Positions 1 through 9,618 of a stretch of 64,000 bases of DNA are shown here, piece by piece. A program made the position numbers and the translations under genes. The stretch lies in the NCBI GenBank assembly GCA_017630215.1, contig JAGBVR010000011.1:1-64000 (forward strand). The letters run 5' to 3'. The first letter of the stretch is position 1. The number at the start of each line of letters is the position of its first letter. Below the pieces are notes generated by a model. The model ran no database searches and was not told the DNA's origin. It was given only the letters and a program-made list of their open reading frames with translations. Source of the DNA: Bacteroidales bacterium. Lineage in GTDB: Bacteria > Bacteroidota > Bacteroidia > Bacteroidales > UBA932.

Positions 1-475
1 ACTTCAGTAGAACTGACCGAAGGAGATGCAACCGTCCTTACCGCAACAGTGAATCCTTCTAACGCATCGAACAAGAACGTCTACTGGACCTCGAGCGACC
101 AGTCGGTAGCAACCGTAGATAATGCAGGACAGGTGACCGCTTTGAAGGCCGGTTCAGCGACGATTACCGTCACCACCGAGGACGGCGGCAAGACCTCAAC
201 CTGCCAGGTAACAGTAAAGGAAAAGATCTACCCAGTAACCGGAGTTACCCTCGATAGGACTTCAGTAGAACTGACCGAAGGAGATGCAACCGTCCTTACC
301 GCAACAGTGAATCCTTCTAACGCATCGAACAAGAACGTCTACTGGACCTCGAGCGACCAGTCGGTAGCAACCGTAGACAATACCGGAAAGGTAATTGCCG
401 TCAAGGCCGGTTCGGCAACGATCACCGTCACCACCGAGGACGGCGGCAAGACCTCAACCTGCCAGGTAACAGTAA
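1..475 (+). repeat. Tandem 258-bp repeat coding two BIG2 domains
   Basis: The unit starting at 1 recurs at 259 (period 258 bp, 86 codons). About the first 117 bp and the last 50 bp of the unit are identical in both copies. A central stretch of about 55 bp (roughly 125-180 and 383-438) differs at many positions. This pattern fits recent duplication or gene conversion between domains. The array probably continues upstream of the window. Confidence 0.9.
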
Positions 476-549
476 AAAAGCCAAGCCATGGAGTTGATAT
501 TGGAGATTGGGAAGATGATGGCAGTGACGACGGAGGAATAGCATCATAA
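1..549 (+). CDS. BIG2 (Ig-like) repeat surface protein, 5' end outside window
   Basis: The frame is open from base 1, so the gene starts upstream; the first ATG in the window (49) is internal. The visible 182 residues hold two bacterial Ig-like group 2 (BIG2) domains, each with the pattern L(D)RTSVELTEGD, WTSSD, VATVD and a closing VTV strand. They are followed by an acidic, Gly-rich tail (DWEDDGSDDGG) and a stop. BIG2 domains are extracellular beta-sandwiches found in adhesins and carbohydrate-active lipoproteins; no catalytic domain can be seen in this piece. The gene ends 22 bp before the next lipoprotein, so both probably belong to one transcript. The N-terminal part, and so the true function, is not visible. 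Confidence 0.85.
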   Translation, partial: TSVELTEGDATVLTATVNPSNASNKNVYWTSSDQSVATVDNAGQVTALKAGSATITVTTEDGGKTSTCQVTVKEKIYPVTGVTLDRTSVELTEGDATVLTATVNPSNASNKNVYWTSSDQSVATVDNTGKVIAVKAGSATITVTTEDGGKTSTCQVTVKKPSHGVDIGDWEDDGSDDGGIAS

Positions 550-571
550 CTGATAAATAATATACAATGAT

Positions 572-3500
572 ATGAAACTAAAAAAATTAGCATTAATCTT
601 AGTCGCACCGGCATTAATGCTCAATTCATGTCTGACAGAACCTGATTTTGAACCGATTCAAGACGGATCCATTCCTATTAACCTTGATGGATCAATTGAT
701 CAGACACAAACAAAAGTAAATGCTCAAGGTTTTGAGGATGGAGACGGACTTGGTCTTTATGCTGTCAACTATGAAAATGACAATCAGACCCCTGGAGTGT
801 TATTGGATAAAGGCAATCAGGTTGACCATGTAAAATATGTTTTTGATGAAAAACAATGGAAATGGAAACCTGTACGCACTGTATATTATCATGACATTAA
901 TACCAATGTCGATCTGTATGCCTTCTATCCACATGCAGAGCCGTCAAGTGTATCAGCATACAATTTTGAAGTACAGAAGGATCAGAGTACCCCAAGAAGA
1001 TCAGGAAAACTTGGAGGTTATGAATCATCGGACTTTCTGTGGGGTAAATCTGTAAATGTAGTACCGACCGAGTCTGCTATAAAGGTCAAGCTGCACCATA
1101 TGATGGCTGGAGTTCAAATAGTCATCAAGGAGGGTACTGGCTTTGAGGTTGCAGGAGATTTTGCTTTATTAGAGAAGAAGGTAATCGTCACCAATACAAC
1201 ACGTAAAGCTTCAATTAATCTCGCAACAGGTCAGGTAACGCCAGTAGGCGCTGCTCAAGCAACAGGTATTGTGATGGCACCTCAGTCTGATGGTTCATTC
1301 AGAGCTGTGGTGGTTCCGCAGTCGGTAGATGCAGGAACTCAATTATTCAGTATTACCATAGAAGGCGTGACTTATTCATTTAAGAAAGATGTTTTATATG
1401 AATATGTCGCCGGTAAACTTAGTCAATTCACTATAACAGTCAACCGCAAGACACACTCAGGAGAATACGAACTTATTCTAGGAGAATCGCAGATTGTTGA
1501 TTGGAAGGAAGATCTTAATACTCACGAAGGTGAAGCCCGCCAATACTATTGTGTTTATTGCGAGGAGCCAGGAACCCTGGGTCGTGTCATTAAGGCATCG
1601 AATAAAAATCCAGATAAAATCAAGAACCTTAAAGTCAGCGGTAATATAGGCGCAAGCGACTTTTACTTCATGAAAGACTCTATGGCATTATTACAGTCTA
1701 TTAATCTGAAAGAATCTAAAATATGTGCACAGACAATTGGGATATCGGAATATCATCTTGCAGATGAAATACCTAGTGTTGCCTTTCACAATAAAACTAA
1801 TCTGGTAAATTTCGTGTTTCCAGAACGAGTAGATAAGATTGGATATGGTGCATTCTATGGTTGTATTCTTCTTTCAGGTTCGATGATTATTCCAGATGGA
1901 GTGAAGGACATCGATGATCATGCTTTTAATGGGTGTGCAACAATCTCCTCTCTTGTGTTACCGGAGGGATTGGAAAGAATCGGATATTGTGCATTCTATT
2001 GTTGTAAGTCGTTGTCGGGTAGTCTGATGCTTCCAGAGTCACTAACAACTATTGGCAGTAACGCATTCTGGAGCTGTTACGGATTTTCTGGATCGTTGAT
2101 ACTTCCAGAAAACCTTTCAATCCTCGAAAGTAATGCCTTTACAGATTGTTCCGGCTTTACCGGCGATCTGAAAATTCCGGAATCTTTGAAAAGTATCGCG
2201 AGTGGTACGTTTAAAGGTTGTTCAGGCTTAAACGGTCAGTTGATTATGCATGATAACTTGCAGCTATTTGATGGCTATTCTGGTGCTTATTATACGATAG
2301 GTTATGACGGCTCTATATTTGAAGGCTGTAATTTCCAAGGAGAGCTGAAACTGCCGTCATCATTGACATATATACCTAATAGGTGTTTCCAAGGCAATGA
2401 TTTCTCTTCTATTGCAGAATTACCAGAAGGCCTTTTAGGAATAGGTGCAGGTGCTTTCAGTGATTGTACTCGTTTAAGTGGAAAATTGGAATTCCCAGAA
2501 TCGTTAGTATCCCTGGATGCAGGTGCGTTTAGTGGATGTTCTCAGTTACAGGAAATTATTTTACCCTCAAAACTTGATGTTATTGGTCAGATGGCATTTA
2601 GTGGATGTGTTGGCATGAGTAAACTTATTTCTAGAGCAGAGATACCTCCTATCTTGCAGTCCTATGTTTTTGACTCTGTACCGAAAGATAACTTTACTGT
2701 TGAAGTACCAGAAAAGTCTGTTGACAGGTATCGCACGGATTCGCAATGGGGTGAGTTTAAAAGAATTGCTGCCCACCAAGACTTTTCTATCAGCAGACCT
2801 CGTTTAAGGGCCTTGAATGCTGCTAAATCAAAAACTTTTGTTTTACGTGCTCCGGCTGATCTGGATTGGTCTATAGAATCTAAACCTGAGTGGATCAGTG
2901 TTGAGCCGTCGAGTGGTACAGGTAAGACTGAAGTTACTGTTTCTATTGCAGAAATGACAGATGCTGATGTTTCTGTATTTGAGCAAGAACTAATAGATGA
3001 AAGTGGATATAATTATGGAACGCGTTCATATGATGGGCGTGCTGGTGAGATTGTCTTCTTGCTGGAAGATAAAGATTATCGGACAACAATGAAGGTAGAA
3101 CAGTTCGATTATGAGTATTCTGACGGTGATGTAGTTAAATTAAATACTGCTACCAAGGGTAATGGAGTCAATCTTGTTTTTCTTGCAGACTGTTACGATG
3201 CCAAAGATATAACTGATGGAGCATATCTGGTAGATATACAGGAGGCTTATTCATATTATTTTGATGTGGAGCCGTACAAGACTTATAAGGACTATTTCAA
3301 TGTATATGCGGTCTTCGGTGAGTCTGAAGAAAGTGGCATGGGAACAGTGAATACCATACGTGAAGCTAAATTCGGCAGTCAGTATTCTCTTGATGGCATT
3401 TCTCCAGATTTTGCAACATGTTACGAATATGCACAAAAGGCAGACAATAATCTGATTCCAGCTCAGACCTTGGTGGTATTAGTAGAGAATACTACAGATT

Positions 3501-4114
3501 ATGGCGGTATCTGTTATATGTGGGGTGACGGTACTGCTATTGCATGCTGTCCTAAGTCAAGAGATGCTTATCCATATGATTTCAGAGGCATAGTCCAGCA
3601 TGAAGCCGGAGGTCATGGCTTTGGAAAACTTGCTGACGAATACATTTACCACAATGCATTTATTGAGACATGCACTTGCCTTTGCTGCCAGCATCTGGAT
3701 GACTTGTTATACGGTAAAAGTCTAGGCTGGTATCGTAATATAGAAGTGACAAGCGATATGCACGAGGTGGGATGGTCTCATATGATATTCAATCCGCAAT
3801 ATTCAGATGTGGTGGATATATATGAAGGTGGATTCTACCACTCAAGGGGTGTATATCGCTCTGAGCCTACAAGTTGCATGAATAATAACATACCATATTA
3901 TTCTGCAATTTCCCGACAGGCTATTGTCGAAAGAATAATGGATTATGCAGGTGAGGAATTTGATCTTGAAGATTTCTATGCAAAAGATAGCAATGAATTA
4001 GGAACGACAAGAACCAGGTCGTTCGTCGAGGATATGCAGGTTGTTCCATTGTATGATAATGGAAAGCAGAACGCCCCAGTATATATGGGTATGAAACCGG
4101 ATTTTTTAAAATAA
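572..4114 (+). CDS. Surface lipoprotein: fimbrillin-like, LRR_5, BACON and M64 peptidase domains
   Basis: This 1180-residue lipoprotein has a type II signal peptide with the lipid-accepting Cys at residue 20 (MLNSC). A fimbrillin/Mfa-like region (about 25-310) with the typical FEDGDGLGLYAVNY segment follows. Then come BspA-type LRR_5 repeats (about 385-720; IGxxAFxxCxxL pattern), a BACON-like domain (about 740-800; SKPEWISVEPSSGTG) and an IgA-peptidase M64 domain (about 850-1150). The putative zinc motif is HEAGGH at 1010-1015 followed by LADE; note HExxxH, not HExxH. M64 enzymes are secreted metallopeptidases; the fimbrillin and LRR parts probably handle surface assembly or binding. The paralogue at 4999-8607 has the same domain order. 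The gene lies in a four-gene + strand cluster. Peptidase activity is inferred from family membership only. Confidence 0.85.
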   Translation: MKLKKLALILVAPALMLNSCLTEPDFEPIQDGSIPINLDGSIDQTQTKVNAQGFEDGDGLGLYAVNYENDNQTPGVLLDKGNQVDHVKYVFDEKQWKWKPVRTVYYHDINTNVDLYAFYPHAEPSSVSAYNFEVQKDQSTPRRSGKLGGYESSDFLWGKSVNVVPTESAIKVKLHHMMAGVQIVIKEGTGFEVAGDFALLEKKVIVTNTTRKASINLATGQVTPVGAAQATGIVMAPQSDGSFRAVVVPQSVDAGTQLFSITIEGVTYSFKKDVLYEYVAGKLSQFTITVNRKTHSGEYELILGESQIVDWKEDLNTHEGEARQYYCVYCEEPGTLGRVIKASNKNPDKIKNLKVSGNIGASDFYFMKDSMALLQSINLKESKICAQTIGISEYHLADEIPSVAFHNKTNLVNFVFPERVDKIGYGAFYGCILLSGSMIIPDGVKDIDDHAFNGCATISSLVLPEGLERIGYCAFYCCKSLSGSLMLPESLTTIGSNAFWSCYGFSGSLILPENLSILESNAFTDCSGFTGDLKIPESLKSIASGTFKGCSGLNGQLIMHDNLQLFDGYSGAYYTIGYDGSIFEGCNFQGELKLPSSLTYIPNRCFQGNDFSSIAELPEGLLGIGAGAFSDCTRLSGKLEFPESLVSLDAGAFSGCSQLQEIILPSKLDVIGQMAFSGCVGMSKLISRAEIPPILQSYVFDSVPKDNFTVEVPEKSVDRYRTDSQWGEFKRIAAHQDFSISRPRLRALNAAKSKTFVLRAPADLDWSIESKPEWISVEPSSGTGKTEVTVSIAEMTDADVSVFEQELIDESGYNYGTRSYDGRAGEIVFLLEDKDYRTTMKVEQFDYEYSDGDVVKLNTATKGNGVNLVFLADCYDAKDITDGAYLVDIQEAYSYYFDVEPYKTYKDYFNVYAVFGESEESGMGTVNTIREAKFGSQYSLDGISPDFATCYEYAQKADNNLIPAQTLVVLVENTTDYGGICYMWGDGTAIACCPKSRDAYPYDFRGIVQHEAGGHGFGKLADEYIYHNAFIETCTCLCCQHLDDLLYGKSLGWYRNIEVTSDMHEVGWSHMIFNPQYSDVVDIYEGGFYHSRGVYRSEPTSCMNNNIPYYSAISRQAIVERIMDYAGEEFDLEDFYAKDSNELGTTRTRSFVEDMQVVPLYDNGKQNAPVYMGMKPDFLK

Positions 4115-4129
4115 TAGGGAGGAAATGAA

Positions 4130-4999
4130 ATGAAAAGATTTTATATATTATTCGCTTCAATAGCTGCGTTAATGTCTTGCAATAATATTGATGTAGAAGT
4201 TCAGGATGAGATCATATTCAATATTGGAATTGATACGAAAGCAACCTCATCTTCATTTGAGTCGGGAGATAAACTTGCCCTCTATGCTGTGGAGTATTCG
4301 ACAAATGATGTTCCACAGCTGCAGATAGGAGGTAATTTTATCAATAATGAGAAACTGACCTATGATGGATCCGTATGGACTCCTGCGAATAAATTATACT
4401 GGAGCGATAAGCCTTGTGACTTTTATGCAATATATCCGTATCTGGACCTTACATCAGTAGATGAACATTATTTTGATATTGTTGTAGATCAGAGTGCTCT
4501 AGAAACTCAAGATGAGCTTAGTGGATATGAAGCCAGCGATATTATGTTTGCAAAAGCTGAAAATGTTTCTAAAAGCGAAGGAACAGTAAATCTTCGATTC
4601 AGTCACCTTATGTCAAAGTGTGTAGTTACAATAACAAAAGGTGAGACATTTGAAGGAGAAATACCGGATGATATTGTAACTCATATATATAATACGATTA
4701 CTTCTGCAAAATTGAATTTTGCGAAAGGTTCTGTTGAAAAGGATGCGCTTGCAGCAAGGAAGACCATTACAATGAAGAAAGTTTCAAATGAAAGATTTGA
4801 AGCAATAGTAGTTCCTCAGAACATAGAAAGGCGCACCCCTCTCATAGAGATTACAATGGGAGGAATCGCGTATCTTCTTGAGACCAGCCTGTCATTCAAG
4901 CCAGGTTATGTGCATACAATCAATTTGATTCTGAACACATCCCCGGATCAGGAAAAGATTGAAATTTCGATTGATGCTTCAGTTGGTGAGATGAACTGA
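4130..4999 (+). CDS. Fimbrillin (Mfa-like) family lipoprotein
   Basis: This 289-residue lipoprotein has its lipobox Cys at residue 17 (ALMSC). The rest matches the N-terminal fimbrillin-like region of its two large neighbours: FESGDKLALYAVEY, a YWSDKPCDFYAIYPY stretch, and LRFSHLMSKCVVTI. It is a stand-alone fimbrillin-like module without LRR or peptidase domains. It may be a pilus or surface-layer subunit, or a partner of the large proteases. It starts 15 bp after the previous stop, behind an unusually good Shine-Dalgarno sequence for this phylum (GGGAGGAAA at 4117-4125). Its stop shares one base with the next possible start (TGATG at 4997-5001), so translational coupling is likely. Confidence 0.8.
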   Translation: MKRFYILFASIAALMSCNNIDVEVQDEIIFNIGIDTKATSSSFESGDKLALYAVEYSTNDVPQLQIGGNFINNEKLTYDGSVWTPANKLYWSDKPCDFYAIYPYLDLTSVDEHYFDIVVDQSALETQDELSGYEASDIMFAKAENVSKSEGTVNLRFSHLMSKCVVTITKGETFEGEIPDDIVTHIYNTITSAKLNFAKGSVEKDALAARKTITMKKVSNERFEAIVVPQNIERRTPLIEITMGGIAYLLETSLSFKPGYVHTINLILNTSPDQEKIEISIDASVGEMN

Positions 5000-7900
5000 T
5001 GGATTTAGGAAATTGTAACTGTATGAGAGTAATATATCATATAATACTACATGTTACATTTGCAGTAATGCTTGTATCATGCCTTTCTGAACCTTACCTT
5101 GATCCGGTTCAGGAAACTGGCATTCCTATTAACTTTGATGCTTCGATAAATCATACACAGACTAAGGTCAATGCTCAAGGTTTTGAAGATGGGGATGCTC
5201 TCGGAATGTACGCCGTAAATTATGTGGAAAACAACACAACTCCAGGCATCTTACAGCCTGCGGATAATCAGGCAGATCATGTAAAATATATATTTGACGA
5301 AAGTAAGTGGACTTGGAAACCGGTGTATCCTGTCTACTATCAAGATATTAATACAAATGTGGATATATATGCCTTTTATCCCTATGACGAGCCAGCAAGT
5401 GTATCAGCATATAACTTTGAGGTTCAGAAAGACCAGAATACTCCTAAGAGAAATGGGAAATTAGGCGGATATGAGGCGTCTGACTTTCTTTGGGGCAAGA
5501 CTGAAAATGTAACTCCTACCGAATCATCAATAAAGGTACGACTTGACCATATGATGTCAGGAGTGCATGTAATATTAAAGGAGGGAACGGGATTTGAGGC
5601 AGCCGGGGATTTTCCCCTTATTGAGAAGACGGTCCTGGTAACTAATACAACACGCAAGGCTTCCATTAATCTCTCAAATGGACTTGTAACCCCTGTTGGT
5701 AGTGCACAGACTTCTGGTATTGTGATGGCGAAGCAGTCGGATGGCACATTTAGGGCTGTTGTAGTGCCTCAGACGGTAGCAGCCGGATCTCCATTGTTCA
5801 ATATTACAATAGGAGGAGTTGCTTATGACTTCTTGAAGGATAATGCTTATGAGTATATCGCCGGTAAATTGAGTCAATTTACAATAACAGTAAATCGTAA
5901 GATGCCTTCAGGGGAGTATGAATTTATCCTGGATGATACTCAGATTGTTGATTGGAAGGAAGATATCAATAATCATGAAGGTGAAGCACGTCAATACTAT
6001 TGTGTCCAGTGTGATGAACCAGGAACATTGGGACGTCTGATTAAAGAGGATAGAAAGAACCCGGATAAAATCAGGAATTTAAAGGTGTCGGGTACAATTC
6101 AGGCAAGTGACTTTTATTTCATGAGAGATTCAATGGCCTTGTTGCAGTCTGTAAATCTTAAGGAGGCTGAGGTTTTTGATGCATATGCATATTACTGCTC
6201 GGATAATGATAATTTACTAAATGGATATGTAAATCACTATTTCAGTGAGAGTAAGACATTGAGTGAAATTCAGGAGATATATCCAAATGTTTTTGATATT
6301 TATGAGGTTCGAGAGAATGTGTCAGAGATACCAGACATGGCTTTCTGCAACAAATCTGAATTAGTCAACTTTGTGTTTCCAGAAGCAATAGAACGAATAG
6401 GAATTGCTTCATTTTATGGGTGTAATCTGCTTGCAGGTGACCTTATAATACCCGATGGAGTAAAAGTAATTGATAATCGTGCTTTCAAAAATTGCAACAG
6501 TATATCATCTCTTTTGTTGGCTGATGGTGTAGAAGGTATTGGTGAAGAGGCTTTTATGGATTGTAATTTGTTGTCTGGGCAATTGTTGTTGCCTGATTCT
6601 ATAACATATATCAAGAAGTTTGCCTTTGCATCTTGTCGAGGTTTATCAGGACCTCTGGTTTTACCTGAGAATCTATCAATACTTCAACGCGGAGCATTCA
6701 GCAGCTGCAGCGGTTTTAGTGGAGATTTAATAATTCCTGAAACATTAACTATTCTTGAAAGTCAGATTTTTGAAGAGTGTATAGGTTTTAATGGTCGACT
6801 AATTCTTCATGATAATATTGTTCAATGGGATGATGAGACTAGTAATGGATGTATGTTTGAGGGATGTAGTTTTCAAGGAGAATTGAAACTTCCAAAATCG
6901 TTGAGTTATATCCCTCGGAGATGTTTTATAGGTAATGGTTTTTCATCTATTGCAGGTTTTCCTGAAGGTCTTATCGGTATCGGAGAGAGAGCTTTTGAAA
7001 GATGTAGCAGGTTGCAAGGAAATATTAATCTGCCTGAATCATTGGTCTTGTTAGGAGAGCGAGCTTTTGCTGGATGTGCATTGCTTGAAGGTATAGTATT
7101 ACCTTCAAATCTTTCAGTTATAGGAGCAGAAGCCTTTGCTGGGTGCTCATACTTGAATAATCTTAGGTCTATGTCCTCTGTCCCTCCTGCAATAAGCTCA
7201 GGGGCATTTAATGGAGTCGCAAAAGATAATTTTACAGTTGAAGTGCCACATAATGCATTAGCTCTCTATCGTTCAGATCCTCAGTGGAGTGAGTTTAAGA
7301 GAATATCCCCATATTATGATTTCTCTCTTGACCGATCTCTTATAAGAACCTTGAATTCGGAAGAGTCACGGACCCATGTTCTTCGAGTACCGGCTGGACA
7401 GCCTTGGTCAGTAGAAAGCAAGCCGGATTGGATTACAATTGAACCAGCCAGCGGTATTGGAAAGACCGAAATTACTGTTACATTCCAAGAGTTGAGGTCA
7501 GAAGATGCTTATTCTATTCAATATGATGATAGAGACGATTATGGGAATGTCTATGCAGGGTATTCTAGTGGACGTGAGGGCGAAATTGTATTTCTGTTAA
7601 ACGATAAAGATCATCGAATTAATGTTGATGTGCAGCAGTTTGATTATCAATATGGTGATGGCAGCGTTATAGAGTTGAACAATGCTACAAAAGGTAATGG
7701 TGTTGATATCGTATTTATTGCTGATGGCTATGATGCTAGTGAAATTGCATCAGACAAATACATGCGTGATGTACGTCAGGCATATGACCATTTCTTTGAT
7801 ATAGAACCGTATAAAAGCTATAAAGATTATTTTGATGTCTATGCAGTCATTGGTGTGTCAAAAGATAGTGGAATAGGAACAGTAAATACAATCCGTGATG

Positions 7901-8607
7901 TTAGATTCGACAGTCAATATTCTCCGGGCGGACTAAGTATTGATTCGGATATTTGTTATGAATATGCCAGAAAGGTCTATGACGGTATTGATCTAACTCA
8001 GACCCTTATCGTCTTGGTTCAAAATACAACTGATTATCCTGGTCAGACATTTATGTCAGTAGATGGTTCTGCGATAGCATGTTGTCCAAAATCAAAGAAT
8101 GCATATCCTTATGATTTTCGAGGTATTGTTCAGCATGAAGCTGGTGGACACGGTTTTGGAAAACTTGCTGATGAGAATATTTATTTTAACGATTGGATTC
8201 AGAATACATCTGCCTATGATGCATTTATGCTAGGTAAGAGTCTTGGCTGGTATAAGAATCTGGATGTGACAGGCGGAGTTAATGAGGTGGGATGGTCACA
8301 TCTGATCTTTAATCCAAAGTATTCAAATACAGTGGATATATTTGAAGGAGGATATTATTATACTAGAGGAATTTATCGTTCAGAACCGACAAGTTGTATG
8401 AATAATAATATCCCATACTATTCGGCGATATCCCGTCAGGCAATTGTAGAAAGGATAATGGAGTATGCCGGAGAAATATTTGATCTGGATGAATTCCTCG
8501 AAAATGATGTACACTCCGCAATCATCCCGACAAAATCGTCAGAAGATATGACATTGTCATATCAACAAAATACCAGACATTGTTCTCCAGTTATAATACG
8601 AAATTGA
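4999..8607 (+). CDS. Surface lipoprotein: fimbrillin-like, LRR_5, BACON and M64 peptidase domains (paralogue)
   Basis: This 1202-residue paralogue of the 572-4114 product has the same domain order: fimbrillin-like, LRR_5 repeats (about 440-750), BACON (about 780-840), M64 (about 890-1180). The zinc motif HEAGGH is at 1046-1051, followed by LADE. The start at 4999 overlaps the upstream stop, but the ATG at 5023 gives a cleaner lipoprotein signal (MRVIYH...LVSC) and may be the real one. The two paralogues diverge most in the LRR part and just before it, where this copy has an extra stretch of about 25 residues. This suggests that binding specificity has changed while the protease was kept. A strong hairpin right after the stop closes the cluster. 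Confidence 0.85.
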   Translation: MDLGNCNCMRVIYHIILHVTFAVMLVSCLSEPYLDPVQETGIPINFDASINHTQTKVNAQGFEDGDALGMYAVNYVENNTTPGILQPADNQADHVKYIFDESKWTWKPVYPVYYQDINTNVDIYAFYPYDEPASVSAYNFEVQKDQNTPKRNGKLGGYEASDFLWGKTENVTPTESSIKVRLDHMMSGVHVILKEGTGFEAAGDFPLIEKTVLVTNTTRKASINLSNGLVTPVGSAQTSGIVMAKQSDGTFRAVVVPQTVAAGSPLFNITIGGVAYDFLKDNAYEYIAGKLSQFTITVNRKMPSGEYEFILDDTQIVDWKEDINNHEGEARQYYCVQCDEPGTLGRLIKEDRKNPDKIRNLKVSGTIQASDFYFMRDSMALLQSVNLKEAEVFDAYAYYCSDNDNLLNGYVNHYFSESKTLSEIQEIYPNVFDIYEVRENVSEIPDMAFCNKSELVNFVFPEAIERIGIASFYGCNLLAGDLIIPDGVKVIDNRAFKNCNSISSLLLADGVEGIGEEAFMDCNLLSGQLLLPDSITYIKKFAFASCRGLSGPLVLPENLSILQRGAFSSCSGFSGDLIIPETLTILESQIFEECIGFNGRLILHDNIVQWDDETSNGCMFEGCSFQGELKLPKSLSYIPRRCFIGNGFSSIAGFPEGLIGIGERAFERCSRLQGNINLPESLVLLGERAFAGCALLEGIVLPSNLSVIGAEAFAGCSYLNNLRSMSSVPPAISSGAFNGVAKDNFTVEVPHNALALYRSDPQWSEFKRISPYYDFSLDRSLIRTLNSEESRTHVLRVPAGQPWSVESKPDWITIEPASGIGKTEITVTFQELRSEDAYSIQYDDRDDYGNVYAGYSSGREGEIVFLLNDKDHRINVDVQQFDYQYGDGSVIELNNATKGNGVDIVFIADGYDASEIASDKYMRDVRQAYDHFFDIEPYKSYKDYFDVYAVIGVSKDSGIGTVNTIRDVRFDSQYSPGGLSIDSDICYEYARKVYDGIDLTQTLIVLVQNTTDYPGQTFMSVDGSAIACCPKSKNAYPYDFRGIVQHEAGGHGFGKLADENIYFNDWIQNTSAYDAFMLGKSLGWYKNLDVTGGVNEVGWSHLIFNPKYSNTVDIFEGGYYYTRGIYRSEPTSCMNNNIPYYSAISRQAIVERIMEYAGEIFDLDEFLENDVHSAIIPTKSSEDMTLSYQQNTRHCSPVIIRN

Positions 8608-8609
8608 AT

Positions 8610-8640
8610 AAGGGTTGGCTAAAGACATTAGCCAACCCTT
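8610..8640. terminator. Rho-independent-type hairpin after M64 gene
   Basis: A perfect 13-bp inverted repeat (AAGGGTTGGCTAA / TTAGCCAACCCTT, loop of 5) starts 2 bp after the stop of the 4999-8607 gene. There is no long T run, as is common in Bacteroidetes. It could also end transcripts arriving on the minus strand. Confidence 0.75.
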
Positions 8641-8655
8641 ATACATATCCTACAC

Positions 8656-8701
8656 TCTCAGTAGAAACTTCAACCGCACAAGCAAATCTTAACCTATCAT
8701 A
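8656..8701 (-). pseudogene. Third, strongly decayed remnant of a GGGtGRT-type gene 3' end
   Basis: Read on the minus strand, this 46-bp stretch matches the 3' end of the fragment at 10210-10386 and of the fragment at 10852-10908, with the shared core GCTTGTGCGGTTGA. It contains indels and has no usable reading frame. It is the most worn of three such copies within 2.3 kb. The match was made by eye; an alignment should confirm it. Confidence 0.5.
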
Positions 8702-8739
8702 GGGCAGTTAGCAATTTCTATTCATAGTGGTCAGTAAGA

Positions 8740-9612
8740 TCATCTGCATTCCAAAACGATGCGACGGTATGATGTCAGTGTGGGTTTTCCGTTATCGGTG
8801 ACTTTAAGTATGATATGGAAGGTCTTTCCTTTTGCATCATCGGGAATCATTATGGTCTGAACAAGCTTTGACTGAAGTATGTCAAGGGCTCCTTTGTAGG
8901 TGCCCGGTTCCTTGTAATATATCCATTCATAAGTCATGTCATTTCCATCCGGATCATATGAACGACTTGCATCAAGCTTCAATGAGCGTCCTGCTTTAAC
9001 CTTTTTATAGAGTATATCTTTACCTGCCTCTTTTCCAATGACCGCAACAGTGTGATGGTTAGCGCCTTCATAGCCGGCAGTTACCGTCCATATCATCCTT
9101 GCAGCGAAATCATTGTATATCTCCTGCTTCCAGATATTAATCGCATTTCCTCCTTCCGATGAAGCAGGCAACATATAGTATGGATCGTACTGTGTCTCAT
9201 CGAGATTGCTTCTGACAACCCAGTCCATTGAGCGGATTCCTTCTCTTTCTTTAAGGTCGAACCTGCCTCCCCATCCTCCGAAATCAGAATGTTCGGGAAC
9301 ATTCAAGCCATTGTCATAACAGTAGAAGAACGAAGGGCTGTCTCCTTCTGTAGCCCATATCCGGTTTGGATATACCTGACCTAAAGGACCGACATTCTGC
9401 ACATTATACCTCGTCCATTCATCATCAGGGGCCCAGCCGTAGATCTCCTTGTTTCGGATATAAATCAGGTCCGGGAAATTCCTGACGATCCAGGCACCTG
9501 CATCGTCCTGTCCCAGCACATCATAGACCCTTATCTTGTTGATAAACTGCGCGAGCTCTTCAGGAGTCCTGGTGTCCCTTACCTTTATCAACGCTTGAGC
9601 CAAGGTATTCAT
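8740..9612 (-). pseudogene. DUF1593 (nucleoside-hydrolase-like, Sde182-type) protein, C-terminal part after in-frame stop
   Basis: This 290-residue frame holds the second part of a DUF1593 protein, a family of secreted proteins with a nucleoside-hydrolase-like fold and a C-terminal beta domain. Visible marks are ANHHTVAVIGKEAG and a SRSYDPDGNDMTYEW Ig-like segment. It starts at MNTLAQALIKVRDTRT, which in the family normally sits inside the enzyme domain after a Trp-Gly-Gly. Upstream, and in the same frame, the N-terminal part (9619-10026) runs into TAA at 9619-9621. The gene is therefore split by a nonsense codon, not by a frameshift. Translation could restart at 9612, but without the N-terminal Asp-rich active-site motif the product should be inactive. 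Confidence 0.75.
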
Positions 9613-9618
9613 ACCGGA

